Below, piece after piece: positions 1 to 9,347 of a stretch of DNA of 64,000 bases; position 1 is the first letter of the stretch, and the number at the start of each line of letters is the position of its first letter. The translations under genes were made by a program, and so were the position numbers. The notes under the pieces were generated by a model. That model had not been told where the DNA came from. It searched no databases and saw nothing but the letters and a program-made list of their open reading frames with translations. The DNA is from Rachicladosporium sp. CCFEE 5018 (taxonomy: Eukaryota; Ascomycota; Dothideomycetes; Cladosporiales; Cladosporiaceae), in the NCBI GenBank assembly GCA_002077045.2, contig KZ111155.1, forward strand, positions 225,887 through 289,886. Direction: 5' to 3'.

Positions 1-55
1 CATGATGACTGTCGAGACCATCTTGGTATGTAGGCTCTGCTTTGGCTGTCTACAG

Positions 56-501
56 GGTACAGTCGTGATCCTGATGCACTTTCTGTAGCCAACGAGCGCA
101 CCTACCTCGCCTATCTCCGTACCTCCCTAGCTTTCGCATTCACAGGCGTCACCATCTCCCAGCTATATCGCCTCCAGCACGCCCCGAGCCCTGATCCTGT
201 CTTTGGCTACTATGTGTTGTCTAAGCCAATCGCTTGTATCTGTCATAGTGCTGCGCTGTGCATCGCGGTATTGGGTGCGATACGCTTCTTTCGCCAGCAG
301 AGTGCTATGGCGCTGGGAAAGGTGATTGCTGGCGGGTGGGAGGTGATGAGTTGCGGGTGTTTCTGCTTAGTCGTGAGTTTTGTGGTCACAGCGACTGGAC
401 TTGGGATGACGGACGGTGTACTGACGATTCCCTTGCAGTTTCTACTTGCTATGTTCGCTTTGCATATTGCAGTCGACGTGCACAAGGAGCCAGACGGCTG
501 A
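56..501 (+). CDS. DUF202 small membrane protein, copy A (5' exon outside window)
   Basis: The exon frame reads DPDALSVANERTYLAYLRTS, the hallmark start of DUF202 (YidH-like) proteins, followed by two further hydrophobic stretches, so about three membrane segments are expected. Exons visible: 56-372 and 439-501. The intron 373-438 has donor GTGAGT, a CTGAC branch site and acceptor TTGCAG; splicing joins ..CFCLV to FLLAMFALHIAVDV and ends in ..KEPDG. An in-frame stop at 31-33 and the absence of an ATG mean that the start lies in an upstream exon; the acceptor CTACAG ending at 55 is the likely junction, but the donor is probably left of the window. The molecular function of stand-alone DUF202 proteins is not established; the domain also ends VTC polyphosphate proteins. 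The stop lies 6 bp from the stop of the convergent F-box-like gene. Confidence 0.72.
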
Positions 502-507
502 CGGACC

Positions 508-1029
508 CTATTTGTGACTCTGCGCTAGCAATGAGCCAAACTGCACACGACGCAACGCAGCTAGTAGGTACTGCATATTTTCAATGCGTCGACGCTGGAT
601 GATGTGCTTGGTCTGCGTCAGGTACTCGACCCTCTTTGCCTCCAGTTTGCGCATCCCACAGGAGCGTTGTTCAAGAGCAGAAGCCTTCGAATTGAGTTTT
701 TGGAACTCGCTCGGACACTGCAGAGAGTCGCTCAGACTGAAGATCTCGGCCGCGACGCCGGTCTGGAGACGGCTTAGAGCCTCGTGCTTGAAGGTGCGGC
801 ATACTGCCAGGATAGAGAAGCTTTCCCGGAAGATGTCTCTACCTGCCTCAGCGCTAGTATGGACGAGAGTGATGGTACTGGCCACCAGATGATGGAAGAT
901 CATGCCCACAAGCTCCGGCGGTAGGTTGGACAGGCGAAACACCTTCTGACATATGTTCTTGGGCTGCTCGATCTCTGCGAGGACGTCTTTGTCCCCGTCG
1001 GCCTTATCTTCGCTTGCACGACTACTCAT
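508..1029 (-). CDS. F-box-like protein FB1, copy A
   Basis: Intact 173-residue reading frame with an ATG start. Residues about 32-55 read LSNLPPELVGMIFHHLVAS, the N-terminal F-box helix pattern (LPxEL..IF..) shared by all the small genes of this array, followed by a ..ILAVCRTFKHEALSRLQ segment that recurs in the paralogues. The C-terminal half is basic (QRRRIENMQYLLAALRR). F-box proteins normally recruit substrates to SCF ubiquitin ligases through Skp1; no WD40, LRR or Kelch substrate domain is visible here, so that role is only an inference from the N-terminal motif. Convergent with DUF202, 6 bp apart. The copy B version (22371-22892) differs at only a few residues and is also intact. Confidence 0.65.
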   Translation of the reverse strand: MSSRASEDKADGDKDVLAEIEQPKNICQKVFRLSNLPPELVGMIFHHLVASTITLVHTSAEAGRDIFRESFSILAVCRTFKHEALSRLQTGVAAEIFSLSDSLQCPSEFQKLNSKASALEQRSCGMRKLEAKRVEYLTQTKHIIQRRRIENMQYLLAALRRVQFGSLLAQSHK

Positions 1030-1588
1030 CTGTCAGTAGGGCCCATTATGGTCACACACTGCCGTTTTGCTCACCCTTCGTTCTATACGAGACTACGACT
1101 CCATGTTACCCCTTACGACACTCGATATGTCTTGGAACGTAGTTGTGTATGGCGGTGTGGTGTCAAGAGAAGACTTTCGGTGCATACGTGGCTGGAGCTG
1201 CAGTCAGGTGAGTGTCACAACATGAAGCTGCATTGGATACTTCACTGACCCGCAGTGAGGGTTCGAAGTGAGGCTACCGGTCTAAGTTTGGGCTTGCGCT
1301 CACATCACAGCAACGACCTCAAGTCAAGGGATCGGTTGCTCACTCCTTTGTACAATACATCGCAAGGTCCACAGCGATCGGCGCAAGAAATCGCTTGGTA
1401 CACGCCGCGATCTGGCTACTTACAAATAGTCTACGGATGTTCAAATGCACTTGGCGGTAATGCTTAGAACATCCATCGCACTACGACGGCATCGAATGTA
1501 CCAAGTGGCGATACTTCATTCCCACCACCTGCCCTCGGTTGACGTCCCTCAATACAATGTGCGCCCACAGCTGATCAGCAAAGTGCAG
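1030..1588. other. Intergenic, no gene recognised
   Basis: Upstream side of FB1 and left flank of the DUF202 tail remnant. Several short open frames exist on the plus strand, but none shows a domain, a believable start or splice structure. The same stretch in copy B (22893-23451) is close to identical. Confidence 0.5.
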
Positions 1589-1656
1589 TTTTACTTAGCC
1601 ATGTTCGCCTTGCCTATTGCTGTCGATATACACGGTCCGCTAGACCAATACCCTAC
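1589..1656 (+). pseudogene. Remnant of the DUF202 last exon, copy A
   Basis: Reads FYLAMFALPIAVDIHGPLD, clearly related to the last exon of the DUF202 gene at 439-501 (FLLAMFALHIAVDVHKEPD). It is preceded by a splice-acceptor-like context (CTGATCAGCAAAGTGCAG). Nothing upstream resembles the rest of the gene. It abuts the convergent F-box pseudogene FB2 exactly as the real DUF202 tail abuts FB1, so tail and F-box gene were probably duplicated as one unit. Also present in copy B at 23452-23519. Confidence 0.6.
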
Positions 1657-2165
1657 CAACGCTTTGTGCGTTCACGACTGATCCAAGCTGAGACTTGGAG
1701 ATGTCATAAAGCTGGCGTTTCACACGTTGCAGTCCAAGCCAGCGGTCGTGGTCGGCTCTCCACTTCTGGTACATATCGCTGTACAGACCCAGCCTTCGCA
1801 TGAGCATCATGAGGCGGCGCCGCTTGACGCTCTCATACCTCATAGTCCGATCATTGACCCTATCCAGGAGCTGTGCCAACCTTAGCGTCTCGTTTCATAC
1901 GCCACGCTGTAAGAAGCTGATAGCCCCGTTTCTGAATCGTCGGCACACGGTAAGCAAAGAGAGCACTTGGCGGTAGTCTGCTTGATGCACCGTGAGTCCT
2001 GTGCGGCTGCTTTATGATGCTTTGTGACAGCTTGTCAAAGATCATGAGGCGTAGCTCTGGCGGCAGGTTGGATATTTGAGAGAGTTTCTGCGAGGGGATG
2101 TTCTCGGTCGATTGTGTCGAATTCGCCTCGCTGTTCTTAAGCGCTCTGCTTTCGCTTGTGTTTCA
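1640..2165 (-). pseudogene. F-box-like pseudogene FB2, copy A
   Basis: The N-terminal part encodes SQISNLPPELRLMIFDKLSQ, a clear F-box-like helix. The family segment that should follow (LLTVCRRFRNGAISFLQRGV) lies in another frame and is followed by an in-frame TGA before NETLRLAQLLD and a further ~70 open codons. At least one frameshift and one stop therefore separate the pieces, and no in-frame ATG is seen at the 5' end. Copy A also lacks about 41 bp found at 24028-24070 of copy B and has one extra A near 2139. Both copies share the main lesions, so the gene was broken before they diverged, unless an unrecognised intron removes them. Confidence 0.55.
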
Positions 2166-2180
2166 AGCCTAAAGCGCTAG

Positions 2181-4454
2181 CTAGGCTGTCCTACCTTGAC
2201 TTGGCGCTGCTCTTCTGCGCCATGTTGCTGCTCTAGGATGGTAATAATCAGACCTGGGAATACAGTCTGTCAGATGGTGTTGATTCATGGAATGGGGTGA
2301 GCCTGAGAGCATAGCTTCGCTCTCCGGACTTGAGGGACATGAGCTCACGACGCCGATACGAGAAAACGTCCCGCCCGGATTCTTTGACAGTAGTAACATA
2401 GCATGAATGCTACAGGCGAATCTACTATAAATTGGTAGAATACTCTGATCTTCCGACTCTGGCGGCATAGGATCGCCCTGCTCGTTATGGAACTTATCGT
2501 CTGGCTGGAATTCGAAGTCGACACCGCACGCTGTAATGTCGAACCTGCCTGGGTATCTTGCTGAGTTGATCAAAGGGGCTCGGATGGTCAAGATCCGGCC
2601 GACACACAGCAATGTCATCATGCCAAGGTCCTGATCACGGGTTAGCGTGTCGATACACGCCAATTGCGGCAGCGCCTCAGATCTTGAGTGATATGTACAT
2701 ACGCCGCCATCAAGCGAGAGCCAACTCCACGAAGGGGTACGCCACCGCAGCACGACTTGTGGAACCGGTTGAGTACCAGCCCAGTGCTCCCGGAAGGTCC
2801 TTCCAAAAGATCCCGCAAGTGTACCTGCTACCTCGTGCGGTCGCCTCGCGACTGGCAAGACCATGAATTGCGACCGCTTTATCTTGATGAACGTTCGTCA
2901 GTTGCGCACCAGAATACGCTGAAACCAGCCGACTCCACGCGTGCTGCAGCTGGTCAGGACTACGCCGTCCGCCTGAAGTGTTGTCGTCGAGCATACCTGG
3001 AGTAACAGCAGATGCTGATTTCGCGAAAGGTCTGTCTTCGGTCAATGCATTCGCCGCAGCACACTGCCAGTACATCTCGGACGCCCCGAAGTGGAGTAGG
3101 CGCTTCGACAGCACCCTCTCCTGTAGGACCCAGGCCCTGGAAAACAGGTGCTCTTCTTTTAGACCTGAATCTATTACATAAGGTGTGCGCAACAGCAAGT
3201 TCTCTGCGGTCGTCTCGGTCTGGGAGCGCCAGTGCATCTGATAAGCATCGAACTGAGCTCTTGGAGCCGCTGTACTGAAACAACCATCGTGCGGACTTGA
3301 TCCGTGTGCGGCAGTGATAGTAATGATACTATTGGCATACACGTCCTCCATTAACACCGATTCCCGGTGCCAGTCGTCGATGCTCTCTTCAGACTGTCCT
3401 TGTAGTACACAGTAGCTGTCGATCCAGACCAGGGCGATCCGGAGATAATCAAGCGTCTTGAAACAGTCTCGGAAAGTAGATGGGAATGCGTCCCTTCGCC
3501 ATCCGTTCTTGAGGGCCTGGATATTGGAGGGCTCGAGCACTGGAAAGCGCTCAGTGCCCCAACAGTGACTCAAAGTTGCGTAGGGGGTGCTAAGGGTCTC
3601 GTTCGACGTCTCGAGCAACTGGATTACGTCGCCTTGCACGCGCAACAGTCGTGTCGGGTAGTATTGTCGTTGCGATGTTGGCCGACAATCGCGATGATTT
3701 CCGATGCAGTCTTCATACCAATGCTTAGCTAGTCGCAAGGACGGCGTACTTCCAATAGGGCTGATGATGGACTCATGGTGAAGCCGTAGGAGTGATTCGG
3801 ATCACTTTGGCACTTTCTTGAGTTCAAGAATTAGTTTCTTCCAGATAGGCGTATGTCCCTTCAAAGGGTTCTCGTAAAGATAAACACTGCCCCCGACGTG
3901 ATCAGTGAGAAGCCACTGATTGGATTTGGCAACAACCAGGGTCCTTCTGCTGCTTTGACTCTATGTCCAAGGGAAGGCACGTCCCCACTGGTAGGTAGTG
4001 ATGCCTGATACGTGTGACTCGGATAGTTCCAGAAATTTTCTACAAATGAGACATCCAATGCTCGTGCCTTCCTGCAAATCGGCGTCAGAAATGTGCAGCG
4101 GTCGCCATCTCTGCCACCTGGGCTCAACGCCTGTCCAATCCACGTTGAGGGGATCAGGGTGTCCAGACTGTACCTCTTGGTAGTCAGGGTGTACCGTCAA
4201 CTCTCGTGCATTCAGCCAGAAGTCAAGCCCGCAGTCATGGAAGATGGTCATACAGATATTGCACAACTTGAAAAGGATCGTTGCGTCTGTCTCCTGTATG
4301 TGTTTCCGCCACGTCGCGGCAGAGCAGTCCGCCGGAGTCCATTCGACCAATCGTTGGTGCCCGCAAAACTCCCAGCATCGTCTGCTTCGACAAGTCTGGG
4401 GAAGTTTGATTGATGTCCGAGTAACTCAGGTCGCGCCATGTCCTCATTGTCCAT
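2181..4454 (-). pseudogene. HET-domain (heterokaryon incompatibility) pseudogene, copy A
   Basis: The translated pieces carry the HET domain (PF06985 type): YATLSHCWGT, LVWIDSYCVLQ, a MEDVYANSIITITAA block and RAWVLQERVLSKRLLHFG. HET proteins trigger cell death when incompatible fungal strains fuse. By comparison with copy B this copy has a 1-base loss near 4360, a stop (TCG to TAG) at 3961-3963, a stop (GGA to TGA) at 3802-3804, a 2-base loss near 2748, and a 3' deletion at about 2305 that replaces the last ~20 codons by unrelated sequence running to 2181. The open stretches are 2710-3738 (core domain) and 3961-4350. The N-terminal MDNEDMARPEL fits an ATG at 4454. It cannot encode a full-length protein. 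Confidence 0.8.
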
Positions 4455-5063
4455 TCGAGTCTAGAGATTTGCACCAATCTTGGGCTGTGCAGTCTTTGTG
4501 CATCTGCGAACTCTAGACCCCGGGGACTCGCGGTTCTCAATGAGCAAGTCCGGTGACAGCATTGTCATGGTTATTTTTACCCCTCGGAGAAGTGATCCAG
4601 AAGCGAGTACCTGCATATCAGGCTGCATGAAGAGGCGCACGAGTTATGAGGATATGTGAGGCCCAACCTTGACAGCCTGTGATTGAGACGCGAGATTCAA
4701 CATTGCGTCCTTCCTTGGAAAGCGAATAATGTAGCCGAGTGTAAACAAAAGCCTACAGCACGGAGCTCCGTGTTCCCGAAGTCTCAATCGCCGCTGTGGC
4801 CAATTCAGAGCTCGAGAAGAGGGTGTCTGCATGTCGTGGGAAGGCCACGAACGATGTTCAGCGAAGACCTGATCAATCGAGGAGCACAATGCTTCAAGTA
4901 AATCTGTTCCGCGAGGTCACAGAATCTGCCGCAAGGTCACTTCCTCGATACCGACGGTCTGGTTCCAGGAGATCGGAACCGTCTTGGTGCACACACTTGC
5001 AGTAGAGCGAGAAGCCTGCGCAATCTCGGGACTCGCTACCTGGCTGATGAGTATGATGCGACT
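4455..5063. other. Intergenic between HET and FB3, with a deletion relative to copy B
   Basis: No gene recognised. Copy B has about 175 bp extra here (27379-27555); in copy A the sequence jumps at CATTGTCATGG, consistent with loss between two TTGTC repeats. Confidence 0.5.
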
Positions 5064-5585
5064 TTAGCGATGTTGCCGGCAAGCTCGACGGGCACAATCA
5101 GCCGCATCTTTGTCGATCATCTCTCCACGGACCTCAAATGGTGGGCGACAGTCTGGCGGAACCTTGACGCTCTGTCCCATCGATTTCAGCATGCGCTCTA
5201 AGTTTGTTCGATTATCCTGAAGACAGAACATCTCTTCCATAACATCATGCACCGGCTTCATACCAGTATCCCTCCGGTAGTCGATCGTCAGCGCTCTGAT
5301 CCACACGTCCTCCCGCAACCCCTCGATTGGCAGTCTCTCGAATCGTTGCTGGATGGCTTTGACGACCTTGGCGTATGTCTCGCGGGGGAAGCGCTGGTTG
5401 ATATGTAGGATCGATGTGGTGTTTGGGGAGAGTCGGGTGCATGGAAGGTCTGTTTGCAGATAGCTGTTGAACATGTCGACTATAACGTTCTCGAGAATCT
5501 GGATGGTGGGATCTTGTGGCAGCGGAATAAGGCAGGCGAGCGGCGCTGGAGTGGCCGCTCTGGTGTTCGGCTCTTCTTCAGACAT
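5064..5585 (-). CDS. F-box-like protein FB3, copy A
   Basis: Intact 173-residue frame from an ATG (MSEEEPNTRAATPAP). Residues 19-75 (LIPLPQDPTIQILENVI, then ILHINQRFPRETYAKVVK) match the F-box-like pattern and the following block of its neighbour FB4 (ILHINRHLRQVAF), so the two are tandem paralogues. The core motif here is LPQDP where copy B has LPPEL, which may weaken Skp1 contact in this copy. The C-terminus (PPFEVRGEMIDKDAADCARR) has no recognised domain. Intronless as read. A substrate-adaptor role in SCF ligases is inferred from the N-terminal motif only. Confidence 0.6.
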   Translation of the reverse strand: MSEEEPNTRAATPAPLACLIPLPQDPTIQILENVIVDMFNSYLQTDLPCTRLSPNTTSILHINQRFPRETYAKVVKAIQQRFERLPIEGLREDVWIRALTIDYRRDTGMKPVHDVMEEMFCLQDNRTNLERMLKSMGQSVKVPPDCRPPFEVRGEMIDKDAADCARRACRQHR

Positions 5586-5606
5586 TCTAGCAGTCGCTGA
5601 CTTCGG

Positions 5607-5978
5607 CTAGGCTCTATAGTGTGATTCCAAGCGGATTCTGGGTGTCTTCTGTCGGTCGTAGTGTGGCATTTCGGATGAAAGCAGCGTCCCTTTCCTGGAA
5701 CGACGGTCTACTGATGAGAGGCCACCTTGGTTCTTTGGACGAGTCATACTAAGTGCGCTGATGCTCGTCTTCGGACTGGTCACTAGCATATTGACGATAT
5801 GGTCATGTGTGCAAGGAATGTTCGAGAAGAGCCCACAGCCAGATGATCGGTCTTGATGCATCACAGAGCCTCTAATGGTCATCATCATTCGCTCAACTAC
5901 AACATTGAAGCTCTGCAGCAGACATCTAGTGGATACTGACGCACAGTAGCCATCTGGTGCGGAATGAGTCCTTCCCAC
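5607..5978 (-). CDS. Hypothetical 123-residue frame, copy A
   Basis: An ATG-started frame (MGRTHSAPDGYCASVS) that is open and almost unchanged in copy B (28623-28994). No domain recognised, no signal peptide or membrane segment. It lies just downstream of the F-box-like gene FB4 on the same strand and could be transcribed 3' sequence of that gene or a chance frame; conservation between two closely related copies is weak support. Confidence 0.25.
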   Translation of the reverse strand: MGRTHSAPDGYCASVSTRCLLQSFNVVVERMMMTIRGSVMHQDRSSGCGLFSNIPCTHDHIVNMLVTSPKTSISALSMTRPKNQGGLSSVDRRSRKGTLLSSEMPHYDRQKTPRIRLESHYRA

Positions 5979-6118
5979 GCCGTATCATTAATCCTCGACA
6001 ATACCTGCGCCATCTTCCAATACGTCCGAGTAAACGAACCCTGAATGCTCTGGTGCTGACGGCTCCCTGCCAAAATCCCTCTGCACAGTACAGTCGCCTG
6101 TCAAATCCGCATCCTCGA

Positions 6119-6562
6119 TCACATTCGACGAATCCCGCACAATGTCGCCATCAGATGTATCAAGGCCGTACGATCCATCAAAATCGCCGTCCTACACCAA
6201 ACCCTGCTCCGTATCACTTCAGCAGCAGGTTTGACCGGGCTCCTCCGCATGATTCGCTCGCGTTCTCGAGCTAGATGCCCTGCTGGGACTAGGCTGTCGT
6301 GGCGTTCCAGAACGGCATTGTAGAGGAAGGGGACCAGAGAGAAAGCTACTTGACGTAAGTGGCGATTGATGTGCAGGATGGCCAGTGTGGCCTTGGGCAA
6401 ATAGGCGTTTGGAAGTGATGGCTAGTCTTGATATCCGACGGTACTTTTGACTACCTCTTCGAAGATCAGGAGTATGAGCTCGGTTGGAAGTGAGTCTAGG
6501 CAGACGGTGGGCTCCTTGACGCCTTCGGTATACTCTGGCATCTCTATGGACATCCTCGTCAT
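6119..6562 (-). pseudogene. F-box-like gene FB4, copy A, interrupted by a stop
   Basis: Encodes MPEYTEGVKEP and DSLPTELILLIFEEVVKSTVG, a good F-box-like start, then stops at a TAG (6422-6424) where copy B has CAG (YQDQPS). After the stop the frame continues as PKATLAILHINRHLRQVAF to the end shared with copy B. Copy A also lacks the first ATG used in copy B (ATC instead). A second, acidic frame (about 5990-6190, reading LDTSDGDIVRDSSNVIEDAD) lies one frame away at the 3' end and is open in both copies, so the true C-terminus may depend on an unrecognised intron. Confidence 0.6.
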
Positions 6563-6718
6563 TACTTCTCCGCGCGAGTAGCTGATCTGGGTACGACAGC
6601 ACGAGATTGGTCGGTCAACCGCACTGACGCATGCGTACGGCAGAGGTATGTAAGCTGAAGAAAGTAGCCGTCACTGATGAGAAAGTCGCAAAATCTGCAC
6701 CAGTCGGTCCAACGCACA
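6563..6718. other. Short intergenic spacer between FB4 and FB5
   Basis: No gene or signal recognised. Confidence 0.4.
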
Positions 6719-7584
6719 TCACGGAAATCGAGGGGTAGGGATACGGATGCCTGTGCTTGCACGCCAGACCGTCTGATGGTCATCGCTGTGGGGCGCATCG
6801 TTCCTGCCACGTCGACGCTCGCTCTGAATTCGATGAGCCCGATGATCACTCCGTACGAAAGCATTAAAGTCCACCTGTCTACTGGTAAGAATGGTCGCTG
6901 TTCCCTCGCACTGACCTGTCATCCAGCCAGGACCCCACAGCCAGCCCAATACACTGCCCAAAATTCTTCGTGCATCCCGGCCAGCTACTGCAGGGGTAGC
7001 CTTGTCTTCACGCTCATAGCCATCGTCATCCACTTCCCACAGTCCTCGCGGCCACGGACCCTTTAGTCGAATACTTCGCCACATCTGCGCACCATCAAAC
7101 AGGTTTCGAACCTTGATTGTGAATACAAGACTTTCCAAGCGCTCGGGAGTGCCTTTCACGCTCCTGACTTGCCAGGGGTGTCCGGGGTAGCCTGCATCGG
7201 CTACGAGCCATTCGCTCCGGAGGCACTCCAGCAGTATCGGCAGTGCTGCACGGCGATGTTGACGGCTTGTGTGGAATATGGCCATCAGGTTCTGGGCTAG
7301 AGGTCGATGTCTCGTACCAAGCCAATAGCGGGTTCTGTGTACGGCGAGGGTTCTCTGGAAGTGTAGGGTGTAGACTATTGCGAGGAGCTTGTATGGGAGA
7401 GCACTGAGATGATCGCGAGGACCTGCTACTGCGGGTGGATTTCGGGGAGATTTGTCTGACTGAGTTGGCACGACATGGCTTCGCAGGCGTCAGTCATGCA
7501 TTTCGGTATCCGCGTCTGATGTACTCACGACACTGATTCTGCCCAGCGCACCAAAGCCCCAGCATTCTGTCCTTGCTTCGACAT
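6719..7584 (-). CDS. F-box-like protein FB5, copy A (two exons)
   Basis: Exon 1 (7529-7584) runs from ATG: MSKQGQNAGALVRWAESVS. Intron 7479-7528 has donor GTGAGT, a CTGAC branch and an AAG-ending acceptor, phase 2. Exon 2 (6719-7478) continues HVVPTQSDKSPRNPPAVAG, then LSALPYKLLAIVYTLHFQ (F-box-like) and NLMAIFHTSRQHRRAALPIL, the family's second block. Total about 271 residues. The intron was needed because exon 2 has no in-frame ATG after an upstream stop. Copy B has the same structure but two stops (30345 and 30200 regions), so only copy A is usable. No substrate-binding domain is recognised downstream. Confidence 0.65.
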
Positions 7585-7701
7585 GACACAGATACATCCA
7601 CTCGAGACTGCGTGTCGAAATCAAAGTGCGTGGCACCGATACTCGAGGGCTTCAGAAGTTATGTGAAAAGAAGGCATGGGGAGCAGACGATCCGCGGCAT
7701 A

Positions 7702-7920
7702 TCACATACCCAACGGGTCACAAGCATGGAGTGTTAAGTGCAACACTGTCCAATCCGAGTGAGATTGATGGTCATACTCGCCCTGAGACAGCCCAACGTA
7801 CATGCCGTCCTCACGACTGGCCCACCCAATCCATACGGCCACGGTGCTTGCCCCTTCAATTCTGGCCACGATTGCATACCGCCGAAAATATTGCCTAAAT
7901 TGATCGCTATCACAAGCCAC
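7702..7920 (-). pseudogene. Truncated F-box-like gene FB6, copy A
   Basis: Only the C-terminal part (GWASREDGMYVGLSQGEYDH ... LHACDPLG) matches the intact copy B gene (30720-31061). Upstream of about 7829 the two copies stop aligning, and copy A has about 270 bp of other sequence in place of 1.5 kb of copy B, including the F-box part of this gene. The remaining open frame (MACDSDQFRQYF..) is a chance fusion and is unlikely to be functional. Confidence 0.6.
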
Positions 7921-8010
7921 CGCAATCGATCTGGATTGCGAGGCGTTCGAGGACCTGCTTTGCTACTAGACCTAGAGTCTAGACGGAAGTAGGGAGGCTA
8001 GGGATTACTA

Positions 8011-8964
8011 CTATAGTCCTCGCTGCACGCCGTGAGCTCTAACCTCACGCACTGTACTAGCGACATCGTAATGTAGCACTTCCTTCGCTAGTATAGTGCG
8101 TGAGCGCAACACGATCCTGCGCCCGACTGCCTTCTTGGTCTGCGCCAACCTCGCCTCTTCGAGATTCCGCCCCTGCTGGAGAAGCCGCTCCTTCTGCCTG
8201 GCTGCGTGCTTCCTCTGCGCCGATCTCACAAGCTTGATCGGTGGCATCATTGGACGTACCGTCGCCTGACCCATCTCCATCGCTTGATCACTATGCTCTG
8301 CCGTCACATGCACGGGGATGATAGGGAATCGCTTACCACTATCAAGCACTTCCCGACTTGATCGCTTCTGATAGGTCGTCCGTGCCGCGAATCGACAGAA
8401 CACCTCCCCCACCTTCACCGCTTCCTGCAACTCCTGCAAATACGACACATGCCACAGCAGGTCCTGAGCTTTCCGGTCGTGATACTGACACCGCGTTGCA
8501 CACAGAGAGCCGTCCCAGTGCTTCTTCGGGCTTCGAGCGAACGCCCGACAGGCGGTGACCTCCTCCTTCAGACTTTCGCTAAAAACATCTAGAGCTTCCC
8601 GGCGGACTTGGCCGCAGACTCGCAGCAGTGAGATGACTCTGAGGAGGAACTTACGCCTGCTGCCGCGCGACGTGTCTTGAGGGCGGGCGTTGATGAAGTC
8701 CCTGCGAAAAGTCTCGGCGTAGATTTGCAGGCGGAGTTCTGGCGGTAAGGTGAAGAGGTGATCTGGAGGCGGCGTGGGTCTCTCCTTGGCCTTGCACCTC
8801 AGTCGTTGCAACTCGCGATGATCCTTCACACGCTTCAACTCGGCGAGCCTTTCCTTTCTGTGCACAGCGTCAGTGAGAGATCCGAAGTGAAGACAAGAGT
8901 GACTGACTGTTGCGTACGCTTGACCAGTGCGAGAGTCTTCGCCACTGACAGCATCATGGCGGTC
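8011..8964 (-). CDS. F-box-like protein FB7, copy A (5' end incomplete)
   Basis: The main exon (8011-8857) encodes FTLPPELRLQIYAETFRRD, then SLLRVCGQVRREALDVFSES, the family blocks, and a long basic tail rich in K/R (QRKHAARQKERLLQQGRN). It has no in-frame ATG; a CTGAC branch and CACAG acceptor precede it. Joining to an upstream exon (8918-8964, donor GTACGC, phase 2) gives DAVSGEDSRTGQAKERLAEL, which stays in frame. A stop just above that exon implies another 5' exon that was not resolved. In copy A the C-terminus ends ..REVRAHGVQRGL; copy B stops 30 residues earlier because the downstream sequence differs. Confidence 0.6.
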   Translation of the reverse strand, partial: DRHDAVSGEDSRTGQAYATVSHSCLHFGSLTDAVHRKERLAELKRVKDHRELQRLRCKAKERPTPPPDHLFTLPPELRLQIYAETFRRDFINARPQDTSRGSRRKFLLRVISLLRVCGQVRREALDVFSESLKEEVTACRAFARSPKKHWDGSLCATRCQYHDRKAQDLLWHVSYLQELQEAVKVGEVFCRFAARTTYQKRSSREVLDSGKRFPIIPVHVTAEHSDQAMEMGQATVRPMMPPIKLVRSAQRKHAARQKERLLQQGRNLEEARLAQTKKAVGRRIVLRSRTILAKEVLHYDVASTVREVRAHGVQRGL

Positions 8965-9347
8965 CTACAGAGAGTCTGCGAGAGTAAGTATGTAGTGATG
9001 TGGTAGTCGTCCTGTGTATTGTCAACATGCGTGCGGGTCGAGTCTAGCACAACAACAATGAAGTTGCTGCAGTCGTTGAGTTTGGAAGGCACGACCCAGA
9101 TGAGCTCACTAGTCCTTGCATCACTGGACTCAACGTCAGTGGGCTCCAACACATCACCTATCTCCTCCGGGCAGCTCCCAAGTGAGTCGATAGTTGTCGA
9201 GACTGTTATCGAGACTGTACAAGTGTATGCTAACAAGCAGTGCCCTCGCGGGCTCCGTCCTTGATATGTACAAAGGTATTCACTTTTTCCCGTTTCTTTA
9301 CTCAGCCGCAGCTAGTTTTGATCCTCATTATCCTCCCCTCATGCTCG
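8965..9347. other. Spacer between the FB7 5' end and the GPCR 3' end
   Basis: Probably holds unresolved 5' exon(s) and promoter of FB7 and the 3' UTR of the GPCR gene. A long minus-strand open frame covers it but lacks an ATG and resembles nothing known. Confidence 0.4.

Noticed and set aside
26..55. A 30 bp intron GTATGT..CTACAG before the first DUF202 exon
   Set aside because: Too short for a fungal intron; the acceptor is kept but the donor is more likely outside the window.
3861..4127. Minus-strand 88-codon frame inside the HET pseudogene
   Set aside because: Shadow of the HET reading frame; the true frame gives the conserved HET blocks.
8835..9236. Long minus-strand open frame (MLAYTCTVSITV..) conserved in both copies
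   Set aside because: It begins at TTG, has no domain, and overlaps the spliced 5' exon of FB7 in another frame; conservation between two near-identical copies is not evidence of coding.
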